A DNA stretch of 64,000 nucleotides, from assembly GCA_002724315.1 (NCBI GenBank), contig PBOJ01000134.1:62001-126000 (forward strand). The letters run 5' to 3'. Positions 55,723 to 64,000 of this stretch are shown here, one piece after another. This DNA comes from Planctomycetaceae bacterium. GTDB taxonomy: Bacteria > Planctomycetota > Planctomycetia > Planctomycetales > Planctomycetaceae. Under the pieces are notes generated by a model. That model did not search any database and had not been told where the DNA came from. It was given only the letters and a program-made list of their open reading frames with translations. The stretch's first letter is position 1, and each line of letters begins with the position of its first letter. The position numbers and the translations under genes were made by a program.

Positions 55723-58700
55723 CGTCCTCCTCCCCCTGCACCCGTTCCACCAATCGCCTCGAGATTGGTTCGAGCATCCTGGTAGTCGGGATCCAGTTCC
55801 ACGGCTTTCTTGAAGTGCTCACGTGCAGGAGACCGCCGCCCCTGCTGCAACAACGCCATCCCCAGCAAGTTGTGAGCCTGGGGAAACCGGGGATTGATCC
55901 GCACGGCAGCCTGGAGATGCCGGACGGCATCAAAGACACGCTGCTGCTGCAGGCAGATGGAACCCAGGTTCATGTGAGCCTGCAGTTGGCCGGGGTCCAG
56001 GACGATCGCCTGGCGGTAGGATCGTTCGGCAGAACGCGGATCGCCGCGGCGCAGACGAATGTTGCCCAGGTTGGTCAGGGCCGCAGCGTCGGTCGGGTCG
56101 ACCTTTCGTGCCAGTGAAAAGGCTCGCTCGGCGAGGTCGAGATTCTTCTCCTGATCCCAGGCGTTGCCCAGATCGATCAGCGCTCCGGCGGCCTTGTGAG
56201 ACAGGTCAAACGGATTTCCGTTTCGCGTAGCCAGGTCAGCCGCCAGCAACGCGTACGGCAAAGCCGCATCGAGATGACCACGACGGACCATGCGATCGGC
56301 CACCCGAACCGCCACGGCACCCAGTCCATGCGGCCTGAGGAACCAGCGACCGGGGTAGGCAACGCATGGGTCGGTGGCGGACCCATTGGCGTCGGAAATC
56401 AACTCCACATCGGAGAGCAACTTGTCGACGGTGACCGGGCCCTTGTAGATCACGGCGAGGTGCCCCGACGCATCCAGCAGGAAACTGGCCGGGACCGGCA
56501 GCGTGTGCTTCCCGTCGAGTTGCGTCCGGATGGTCAACACCACGTCGTGAATCACATCCAGCCTGTCGACCGAGACTCCCGTAGCACGCCGCGTTCCAAA
56601 CGGCAGTTCGTGCTTGTCGACGAAACGGCGAATTGGCTCCACCTCGCTGCTCCGTCCGTCCTTGAGCCCATCGACCGAGAGAGCCAGGACATCAAGACCC
56701 GCCTTGTCCAGTTCACCGAGTCGGTCCTTCAACTGGTGGAGTTCCTCGACACACGGCAGGCACCAGGTGGCCCAGAGATTGACCAGGGTCGGACGTCCCG
56801 AAAAGGACAGAACACCGACCGTGCCGGTCTCGTCCAGGTATTCGATCGGGGGCAGTGGCAGGCGTTCGAGCAGGGCGATGCGAGCCCGGCCAGTCGGTGG
56901 CACCACCGCCAGGCTCCCGGCGGCCAGTTGGATGTCACGGTCGTCCTGTCGGACCGCCTGCCCCGAAGCCTCGACCACCCGGTAACGACCACCCGCGGCG
57001 AGTCCCTCAACCGTCTCGGTCACTCCGCCCGGCCATCGGATCGTCAACCGGTAAGGACCGTCGGCCTCACCGACACCAAAATGGACCCACTTGCTCGACT
57101 GGGCCAGATAGCCACTGCCGGCGGTGACAAAGCGGACCAGCGGCCGGACATCGCCATCGGATTCGCAGAGTTCCAGCCGTGCCCCGATCGCGTCCCGGTT
57201 GCCTGAGGTGCCCTGCAGGCGAACCAGCAGGCCACGTTGCCCCGGAGATCCGTTGTTTCTGAGGAACCTGAGCCGGGGGGCCGTGCGATTGGTGACCCAC
57301 AGGTCCAGGTCACCGTCATGATCCCAGTCGACCGACGCCACCGCGCGGGCGTCGTCGGGAAAATCGAACCCGCTGGCGTAAGACACGTCGGCGAACGGGA
57401 GATCGCCACCAAGGTTCAGGTAACAGCAATTCCGCTCGCGACCGCTCCACGACCCACCCGTCTCAATCAGGTCGGTGATTCGGGACCAGCCATCCCGGTA
57501 ACGCGGGTCGACCGGCTTTCCGGCAATCTGCAAGGGCGAGTGCGACACGACCTGCCGCCAGAAGAAACTTCACAGGTCGTTGGTGTCTTCACCGGTGATG
57601 TACCCGTTGGCCACCAACAGATCAGGACGGCCGTCGTTGTTGATGTCGGCGAAAGGCGCTCCCCACGCCCAGCGTCCCATCGTCACATCGCGATCGACAC
57701 TGACGTCACGAAACGTACCGTCTCCAACGTTCTCGAACAGGGTGTTGCCCCGGGCGTGTCGCTGAAACTGGCGACGCACCGCCGGGTCGGCCTCCGGCTG
57801 GAACCTCCGCTGATAGGCAATCCGCTCGCCGGCCGACGAGAACATGTTGCCCACATAGAGATCGGGGCGACCGTCGCCGTTGTAGTCGCACCACGACACG
57901 CTCATGCCCGCTGCGATGTCTTCGACTCCGGCCGTCTTCGCCACGTCAGTGAACCGCCCCGCGTCGTTGCGGTACAGGCAATTCCGTCCGTAGTCGTTGG
58001 CAACGTACAGGTCGGGATCCCCATCACCGTCGTAGTCCGACCAGCCCGCCGCGAAACTCCACCGGCGATTGTTCATCCCCAGGCCCACCTCGTCAGTCGC
58101 ATCGGCAAACCGCCAGTCCCCGTCATTGCGGAGCAGCAAATTCGGACCTCCGTTGTTCGCGTCGTGATACGGATAGGGAATCGACTCGCCAAGCACGCCC
58201 TCCCCCGAAGGGTTGGCCAGGAAGCCTTTCCCGTAACCGCTGACAAACAGGTCCAGGTCCCCGTCGGCGTCAAAGTCGGCTGCCGCCAACGCATACGGAT
58301 CGCCTGTCGCAAATGCCATCTCTCGCTCGGTGAACCGGCCGCGTCCGTCGTTCTCCATCAGGACCAGGTTGATGTTCAACACGCACGCCAGGTCCTGGTC
58401 TCCGTCGTTGTCGAAATCGACCAGCAACGCGCTGCGAGAACGATCAAGCCAGTCGACACCCGCCAACCGAGCCTTGTCACGCACCGTGCCATCGGGTTGC
58501 TGAACCAGCAGCCGGTTGGGCATGCCACCCGGCTGACAAAGGTAGATATCGTCCAGCCCGTCGCCGTTGACGTCACCGACGGCCAGCCCCTGGTGACCGT
58601 GCAGCGCCGCGCCCAGTTCCGCCTGCAAACGACCTCGCCAGTGATCGACACTGCGCCCCAGCTGATCACCGACCTCGGCAGCCGCCTTCAGCACTCCGGC

Positions 58701-59432
58701 AGTCGCGTCGACATACAGCCGTCCCCCCGGCGATGACCCGGTGACCTGTTCGAGCATTTCGCTTCGCAACGACAGCAACCGTGGTGGCCGCTTGCCGTCC
58801 AGTTTCCATTCACAGAGCCACCGGCTTCTCAGCTGGGTGAACCGGTCTCCCTGCCGGGACCCGGCCTCCATCAACACCCTCGTCCTGGCGACTCCTTCCT
58901 CGAGTTCGACCGAGGTGATCTTGAAATGCAGATGCACATCCGAACGACCCGACCAATCCGAGACCAGTTGATCGAGCGATTCGACCAGGCCGCCGGCCAC
59001 CCCGTGTTCTCCCGACGAGCCGTCCTCGACAACCGTTTCCTGTCGACGGATCACCAGTCCACCCGATTCGTGGACCACTGGCATCCGGTCCGGATGCAGC
59101 CGATCTCCGGTGAAATCGGTCGCGGCAACCTCCGCCAGGACCTCGGGATCGAATCGTCCGTCTCGCTCGAGGTCGTCGACCAGCAACTGCAGCTGCTGGT
59201 CGGCAACCGCCTGGAACTGCTCGGTCTCCCAGACCACAGAGGTTTCTGACGGAACGGGATCGTGACCTTTGTCCGTATCGCCGGCAGGATCACCTCCGAC
59301 CTGGCCCGACGTCGACGGCTCGTCATCCCCACAACCGGTCCACGTCACCGCACCGATGACCAGTGCGACCATCACCCACCGGGCGACGGCCCTGCGGTCC
59401 CGAAAACAACCCGCCCACGACTGGTCGCTCAT
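55719..59432 (-). CDS. FG-GAP/UnbV/thioredoxin/TPR lipoprotein with in-frame UGA (candidate selenoprotein)
   Basis: One reading frame of 1,237 residues if the single internal UGA (codon 621) is read through. Without readthrough it appears as two frames, 59432-57570 and 57548-55719 (GTG start). Order of parts: lipoprotein signal with TWTGC lipobox (about 18-36); a DUF-like region (60-230); FG-GAP propeller repeats with DxDxDGxxD calcium sites (about 250-620, e.g. DFDNDGDQDLA, DYNGDGRPDLY); the UGA in NDL-U-SFFWRQVV; ASPIC/UnbV-type region (about 690-800); a thioredoxin/TlpA-like domain with WATWCLPC (C891, C894); and about four TPRs (1075-1225). The protein is probably anchored outside the membrane. 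Coding quality is equally good on both sides of the UGA. It is coupled to the LRR gene by ATGA. Alternative: a nonsense-mutated gene. Confidence 0.78.
57542..57558 (-). promoter_or_regulatory. SECIS-like hairpin 3' of the in-frame UGA
   Basis: On the mRNA strand GCGGC pairs with GUCGC (5 bp, one G-U) around the loop AGGUCGU. Counting the U of UGA as 1, the loop is at 20-26. In E. coli fdhF the AGGUCU loop is at 21-26. The G in the first two loop positions and the 16-37 base distance fit the published bacterial SECIS consensus. Confidence 0.6.
57570..57572 (-). other. In-frame UGA codon, candidate selenocysteine 621
   Basis: Context ACC-AAC-GAC-CTG-UGA-AGT-TTC-TTC-TGG-CGG: the only stop between 59432 and 55719 in this frame. 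It separates a complete propeller motif (VANGYITGEDTNDL) from SFFWRQVV, which continues without a gap into the UnbV-like region. Confidence 0.65.
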
Positions 59433-59627
59433 CAGGTCCCCGTGGTCGAGAAACAGAGGATGGAGATCTTGCGGTGAGAGAAGTGCAACGCCCCGATTAT
59501 CACACACCCGGTTCGGAACGGTAAAGAGGCCGCCATCGGTGGGACACCGGTCTCGGTGGTCGCTGTTTCCCACACCCGGTAGACTCGGCATCACTGTCAC
59601 AAACGGATCGGCTGCAAGGGGCCTGCG

Positions 59628-62423
59628 ATGCACGTGTCGGCGAGGTTGTTCACGATCTGTCTTGTCACCACCCTGGTCGCGATTGTCTGCGAACCACCAG
59701 CTGTCAACGCCGCCGAACCGACCGCCGCGTCCGGACACCCGCTCCTGCCCGCATTCGCTCGGTTTCATGCCACCGGAGACAAGACACTGGTCAGCGGTGG
59801 GCGGTTGCTGATCTCGGAACTCAACTGCACGAGCTGTCACGCGGGAGGCATTTCGGCGACTGGCGTGAAAACGAAACCGGCCCCGATACTCGATGCCGTC
59901 GGCACCCGGGTCCGCCCCGAGTGGATGGTCGAGTTTTTGACCAACCCGCACCGCGCCAAACCGGGCACCACGATGCCGGACCTGTTTCCGGGGCTGGACG
60001 CCCAGTCGGAAACCGCCCAGGTCCAGGCCCTGGTCAACTTCCTGGCCTCCACGGGCACCCCAAGACCCTCGGCACCACAGCCCCAGGAAGTGGCTCGGGG
60101 GGAACGGTTGTTCCACCAGGTCGGTTGCATCGCCTGCCACCAGCCACGCCGGGACGCGAAGGCCAGCGTGCTGCCCACCTCGGTACCACTGGGCACCATT
60201 GAGAAGAAATACACCCGTGACAGCCTCGCCACATTCCTGAAAAACCCGCTGGCAGTCCGTCCCGGTGGTCGCATGCCCAGCCTCAACCTCAACGACCAGG
60301 AATCCCGCGACATCGCCGGCTATTTCTTCCAGTCGGTCCAGCTGCCACCCAACCTCAACTTCGCCTACTACGAGGGCAACTGGTCGAAGTTGCCCGACTT
60401 CGGCAAGCTCAAGCCCAAGACCACCGGCAAGGTCTCGGGATTCCAACTGGGTGTCGCCGCCCGCCGAGACCGGTTCGGGCTCCGCTTCACCGGGTTCCTG
60501 CAGGTACCCAAGGCCGGCCGCTACACCTTCTTCCTGGGCTCCGACGACGGCAGCCGGCTGCAGATCGACGGAAAGACAGTCGTCGACGTCGACGGCATAC
60601 ACCCCTACCAGGAAAAGAACGCGGCCATCGAACTGGAAGCCGGCCCTCACGCCCTGCTGGTGGACTTCTTCGAGGCCGGGGGCGGTGAGGTGTTGAAGGC
60701 CGATTTCCAGGGACCGGGAATCTCCCGCCGAACCCTCTCGACCCACTCCACGACCGTCGCCAGGCCCAAGCCCCGGAAACCGGCCAAGGGCGAAAAGGCT
60801 TTCGTCCCGGATGCCTCGTTGGTCGAAACCGGCCGCAAACTGTTTGCGTCACTGGGGTGCGCCTCGTGTCACCAGATGAAACACAAGAACCAGCCGATCA
60901 AGCCGAGCGGCAAACCGGCCAGGGCACTGGACCAGTTGAAGGTCGCCGGGGGGTGCCTGTCAGCGGGGTTGGCCAAGGCTCCGGCCGCCGGGATTCCTGA
61001 TTTTCACCTCTCCACGCGGCAACGACAGGCCCTGGCGCTGGCCGTGAAGGCCCCGGCCCGGCCCGGCGGTGCCGCGATCGCCGCGAGGATCGAAGGCACG
61101 ACCGAGGCCTTCAACTGTCTGGCGTGCCACTCGCGAAACAAGCGGGGCGGCGTCGAACGACCGAGGAATGCCCTGTTCGCCACGACGATCAAGGAAATGG
61201 GTGACGAGGGCCGGATCCCGCCACTGCTCGACGGCGTCGGCGACAAGCTCAACGACAACTGGATCAAGCACGTGCTCGACAACGGAGCCAACGATCGTCC
61301 GTACATGCTCACACGGATGCCCAAGTTCGGGACTGCCAACGTTGGCCACCTGGTCAAGGATTTCGGCACCGCCGACCGGATCCGCAAGCCCGTACCACTT
61401 GCCATCACCGACCGCATCCACCGGGTCCGCTCGGCCGGGCGTTTCCTGACCGGAGACAAGGCCCTGGCGTGCATCAAGTGCCATTACTTCGGCAGTCGGA
61501 AGGCGACCGGCATCCAGTCGCTGGACCTGTTGACCATGACCCGACGGCTCCGCAAAGACTGGTTTGTCCGCTACATGCTCGATCCCCAGGCCTATCGCCC
61601 CGGCACCCGCATGCCCGCCGGCTGGCCCCGCGGCCAGACGCTGCTGCCGGACGTGCTCGATGGAGAGGCCAAGCACCAGATCGCCAGTGTCTGGGAATAC
61701 CTGCTCGACGGGGGCAAGGCGGGACTGCCGCGGGGATTGATCCGGAACCCGATCGAACTGGAACCCAGGGACGAACCGATCATCTACCGCAACTTCATCA
61801 CCGGCGTCAGCCCTCGCGGGATCGCCGTCGGCTACCCCGAAAAAGCCAACCTCGCCTTCGACGCGGATCAACTGGCACTGAGACTGATCTGGCACAACGC
61901 GTTCATCGACGCCGCCAAGCACTGGAACGGTCGCGGGCAGGGGTTCCAGCCCCCACTGGGTGACCACCTGGTCACGCTGCCCGGCGGCGTCCCGTTCGCA
62001 TCCCTGGAAACACTCGAAACCAACTGGCCCACCGATGCGGCCCGCAAACAGGGGTACCGCTTCCGCGGCTATCGCATCGACAAGAAGCGACGTCCGGTCT
62101 TCCGGTACCGGTTCGGGAACATCCAGGTCGAAGACGATCCACAGCCAGTCAAGACCGACAAGGACCCCAAGCTGGTGCGTTCGCTGAAACTCGAACGGGC
62201 CGGGGCTGTCGGAAAACCGCTCTGGTACCGCGCTGCCGCATCACCGACGATCGTCAAACAGAAGGACGGGACGTTCCTCGTCGGCAAGATCCTGAACATC
62301 TCGATCCAGCAGGACGGCGGAAATCCTCCCACGCTCCGAAAGCGTGGGAACCAGTGGGAACTGCTGGTGCCGGTCCACTGGAAAGACAACACCGCCACCA
62401 TCGTTCACACCTACACGTGGTAA
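59628..62423 (+). CDS. Exported multi-heme cytochrome c protein with PA14 domain
   Basis: 931 residues. The signal peptide is at 1-28. Five c-type heme motifs are visible: CTSCH (67), CIACH (167), CASCH (411), CLACH (497) and CIKCH (615). Between the second and third hemes lies a PA14-like carbohydrate-binding domain (about 255-365: [26 protein letters not shown] split over two strands, then LQIDG). The C-terminal 200 residues hold no further heme and include [20 protein letters not shown]. Such proteins in Planctomycetota are thought to work in periplasmic electron transfer linked to polysaccharide use; this is inference. It is followed 56 nt later by a beta-propeller protein that may be its partner. 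Confidence 0.9.
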   Translation: MHVSARLFTICLVTTLVAIVCEPPAVNAAEPTAASGHPLLPAFARFHATGDKTLVSGGRLLISELNCTSCHAGGISATGVKTKPAPILDAVGTRVRPEWMVEFLTNPHRAKPGTTMPDLFPGLDAQSETAQVQALVNFLASTGTPRPSAPQPQEVARGERLFHQVGCIACHQPRRDAKASVLPTSVPLGTIEKKYTRDSLATFLKNPLAVRPGGRMPSLNLNDQESRDIAGYFFQSVQLPPNLNFAYYEGNWSKLPDFGKLKPKTTGKVSGFQLGVAARRDRFGLRFTGFLQVPKAGRYTFFLGSDDGSRLQIDGKTVVDVDGIHPYQEKNAAIELEAGPHALLVDFFEAGGGEVLKADFQGPGISRRTLSTHSTTVARPKPRKPAKGEKAFVPDASLVETGRKLFASLGCASCHQMKHKNQPIKPSGKPARALDQLKVAGGCLSAGLAKAPAAGIPDFHLSTRQRQALALAVKAPARPGGAAIAARIEGTTEAFNCLACHSRNKRGGVERPRNALFATTIKEMGDEGRIPPLLDGVGDKLNDNWIKHVLDNGANDRPYMLTRMPKFGTANVGHLVKDFGTADRIRKPVPLAITDRIHRVRSAGRFLTGDKALACIKCHYFGSRKATGIQSLDLLTMTRRLRKDWFVRYMLDPQAYRPGTRMPAGWPRGQTLLPDVLDGEAKHQIASVWEYLLDGGKAGLPRGLIRNPIELEPRDEPIIYRNFITGVSPRGIAVGYPEKANLAFDADQLALRLIWHNAFIDAAKHWNGRGQGFQPPLGDHLVTLPGGVPFASLETLETNWPTDAARKQGYRFRGYRIDKKRRPVFRYRFGNIQVEDDPQPVKTDKDPKLVRSLKLERAGAVGKPLWYRAAASPTIVKQKDGTFLVGKILNISIQQDGGNPPTLRKRGNQWELLVPVHWKDNTATIVHTYTW

Positions 62424-62479
62424 CCCCCCGGGCAGGAGTCCCTCGGCCTCTGCCAAGACGACAACGGAATCACCCGATC

Positions 62480-63964
62480 ATGACGCGATCCACGATCCTG
62501 GTCCGCACGGCCCTGACCGCACTCTCGCTTGCGCTGCTGCCGGCTGTGCCGGCCGCGGCACAGGACAAGCCGCCCACCGAGAACGACTTCTACAGCATCA
62601 CCACGCTGCCGATTCCCAAGGGCGTGGTGCTGGAAGCCGGAGGACTGGAACTGCTGCCCAACGGCAAGCTGGCCGCTTCGAGCCGACGGGGAGACATCTA
62701 CCTGGTCGACAACCCGTTCTCCGAACCCTCGTCGATGAAGTTCACCCGTTACGCACAGGGCCTGCACGAGGTGCTCGGACTCTCGTGGAAGGACGGCTGG
62801 CTGTACGCAACGCAACGTTGCGAGGTGACCCGGATGAAGGACACCGACAACGACGGCCGCGCCGACATCTTCGAGACCGTCAACGACGACTGGGGCATCA
62901 CCGGCGACTACCACGAGTACGCATTCGGTTCGAAGTTCGATGCCAGGGGCGACCTGTGGGTCGTGCTGTGCCTGACCGGTTCGTTCAACAGCAACACCCA
63001 GTACCGGGGGTGGTGCCTCAGGATCAAGCCCGACGGGACCAGCGTGCCCACCTGCAGCGGACTCCGCTCGCCCGGAGGCGTGGGCATGAACCACCTCGGT
63101 GACATGTTCTACACAGACAACCAGGGGCCGTGGAACGGGACCTCCAAGCTCCAGCACCTCGAACCCGGCAAGTTCGTCGGGCATCCCGGCGGCAACCGCT
63201 GGTACAGCATCACCGACGCACTGGGCAAACGGCCGGCCGATCCCAAGAGCGGCAGCCGGATGATGGTCGAGGCCAAGCGGATCCCCGAACTGCTGCCACC
63301 GGCCATCTACTTTCCCTACAAGAAGATGGGCCAGTCGGCCAGCGGCATCGCTTGCGACACCACCGGCGGAAAATTCGGGATCTTCAAGAACCAGATGTTC
63401 GTCGGTGACCAGACGCACAGCACCGTGATGCGGGTCGATCTCGAGAAGGTCCAGGGCCACTACCAGGGTGCCTGCTTCCCGTTTCGGGCCGGGTTCGGCT
63501 CGGGGTCGCTGTCACTGTTGATGAGCAAGACCGGGTCGATGTTCGTCGGCGGAACCAACCGGGGCTGGGGCTCGCGGGGCAACAAGCCCTTCTCGCTCCA
63601 GCGGCTCGACTGGTCGGGCAAGAACGCGTTCGAGGTGCTGACGATGAGACTGCGGCCCGACGGGTTCCGGCTGGCGTTCACCGAACAGATCGATCCCGAA
63701 ACCGCCGCCAAAATCGACTCGTACCAGTTGCAGACCTACACCTACATCTACCAGTCCTCCTACGGCAGCCCCGAGGTCGACCACACCAAGCCGACCATCA
63801 AGGAAGCCCGGGTCTCCTCGGACCGGCGACACGTCGACCTGGTCGTCGACGGCCTGAAGGTCGGACACATCCACGAACTGCACCTCCCCGGCCTCCGCTC
63901 GGCCGACAAGAAACCCCTGCTGCACCAGCAGGCCTACTACACGCTGAATTACCTGGCAAAGTAG
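62480..63964 (+). CDS. Exported beta-propeller protein (DUF7133/sugar-dehydrogenase-like)
   Basis: 494 residues. The Sec signal is [20 protein letters not shown] ending near PAAAQ. The body resembles the six-bladed glucose/sorbosone-dehydrogenase-type propeller: [23 protein letters not shown] split near 45-67, [36 protein letters not shown] (a calcium-binding-like loop), [20 protein letters not shown] and [23 protein letters not shown]-binding residues cannot be confirmed. It lies directly downstream of the PA14/heme protein, so a periplasmic oxidation unit (dehydrogenase plus cytochrome) is plausible. Confidence 0.85.
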   Translation: MTRSTILVRTALTALSLALLPAVPAAAQDKPPTENDFYSITTLPIPKGVVLEAGGLELLPNGKLAASSRRGDIYLVDNPFSEPSSMKFTRYAQGLHEVLGLSWKDGWLYATQRCEVTRMKDTDNDGRADIFETVNDDWGITGDYHEYAFGSKFDARGDLWVVLCLTGSFNSNTQYRGWCLRIKPDGTSVPTCSGLRSPGGVGMNHLGDMFYTDNQGPWNGTSKLQHLEPGKFVGHPGGNRWYSITDALGKRPADPKSGSRMMVEAKRIPELLPPAIYFPYKKMGQSASGIACDTTGGKFGIFKNQMFVGDQTHSTVMRVDLEKVQGHYQGACFPFRAGFGSGSLSLLMSKTGSMFVGGTNRGWGSRGNKPFSLQRLDWSGKNAFEVLTMRLRPDGFRLAFTEQIDPETAAKIDSYQLQTYTYIYQSSYGSPEVDHTKPTIKEARVSSDRRHVDLVVDGLKVGHIHELHLPGLRSADKKPLLHQQAYYTLNYLAK

Positions 63965-64000
63965 TAGCCGCAACCGGCATTCGCCGGCGAATTGCTCGCC

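Noticed and set aside
55719-57548. Independent gene starting at GTG 57548 (thioredoxin/TPR part alone)
   Set aside because: No ribosome-binding site, and the protein would begin in the middle of the UnbV-like region. The upstream seven codons after the UGA are in frame and encode plausible sequence, so a continuous recoded frame fits better, though a nonsense-mutated gene cannot be excluded from one sequence.
59433-60746. Upstream minus-strand extension of the FG-GAP protein frame
   Set aside because: It lies antisense to the PA14/heme gene and lacks family similarity. The lipoprotein signal begins at 59432 with a GGGGAC ribosome-binding site.

Overview
The window is a GC-rich chromosomal segment from a member of the Planctomycetota. 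The call rests on the gene families present: paired DUF1549/DUF1553 (PSD1) and DUF1501 proteins, pre-peptidase-domain secreted proteins, a VT-Y-rich secreted protein, a TPR protein with RNA-polymerase-alpha-type C-terminal domains, FG-GAP/UnbV and PA14/cytochrome c proteins, and many exported proteins with Sec, Tat or lipoprotein signals. There is no phage, transposon, CRISPR or plasmid signature. The content looks like ordinary chromosome, densely packed, with many ATGA or TGATG overlaps between neighbouring genes.

Layout. 1-3.5 kb: 3' part of smc, a 600-base gene-poor stretch, and an HTH-receiver regulator closed by a strong terminator. 3.5-10.6 kb: a plus-strand run of a GT-C-type glycosyltransferase, moaC, an ABC-2 permease, two DUF21 (CNNM/CorC-like) membrane proteins and a zinc-ribbon membrane protein. 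10.7-23 kb: a secreted repeat protein, then mostly minus-strand housekeeping genes (glnS-gltX, a lone LigD phosphoesterase-like protein, two tandem cyclophilins, a sulfotransferase-like/class IV aminotransferase pair, a PfkB kinase, tRNA-Gln(UUG), a TPR/alpha-CTD protein), with glnA on the plus strand. 23-33 kb: two PSD1/DUF1501 sets typical of the phylum. 33-40 kb: a UPF0261 plus TIM-barrel pair (the two halves of the plant Tm-1 protein), gamma-glutamyltransferase, a di-heme beta-propeller protein and a cysteine hydrolase. 40-50 kb: an ECF sigma factor with a PspA-like protein, a divergent LarA-like protein, a Tat-exported Gfo/Idh/MocA oxidoreductase, DUF1573 and DUF1501 proteins, hemL and an HpaI-type aldolase. 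50-55 kb: acyltransferase, MDR dehydrogenase and the threonine-degradation pair tdh-kbl. 55-64 kb: an LRR protein, a very large FG-GAP/UnbV/thioredoxin/TPR lipoprotein, a PA14-containing multi-heme protein and a DUF7133-like beta-propeller protein.

The most notable observation is on the minus strand at 55719-59432. Two apparent genes are one continuous reading frame interrupted only by a single in-frame UGA (57570-57572). Immediately 3' of this UGA lies a hairpin whose apical loop (AGGUCGU) and distance from the UGA closely resemble the bacterial SECIS element of E. coli fdhF. I read this as a candidate large selenoprotein in a family not usually listed as selenium-containing. A nonsense mutation remains the main alternative. 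Other points of interest are two neighbouring gene pairs that occur as single fused proteins in plants, a LarA homologue lacking the pincer-forming lysine, and a divergent promoter region with a perfect 14-bp palindrome.
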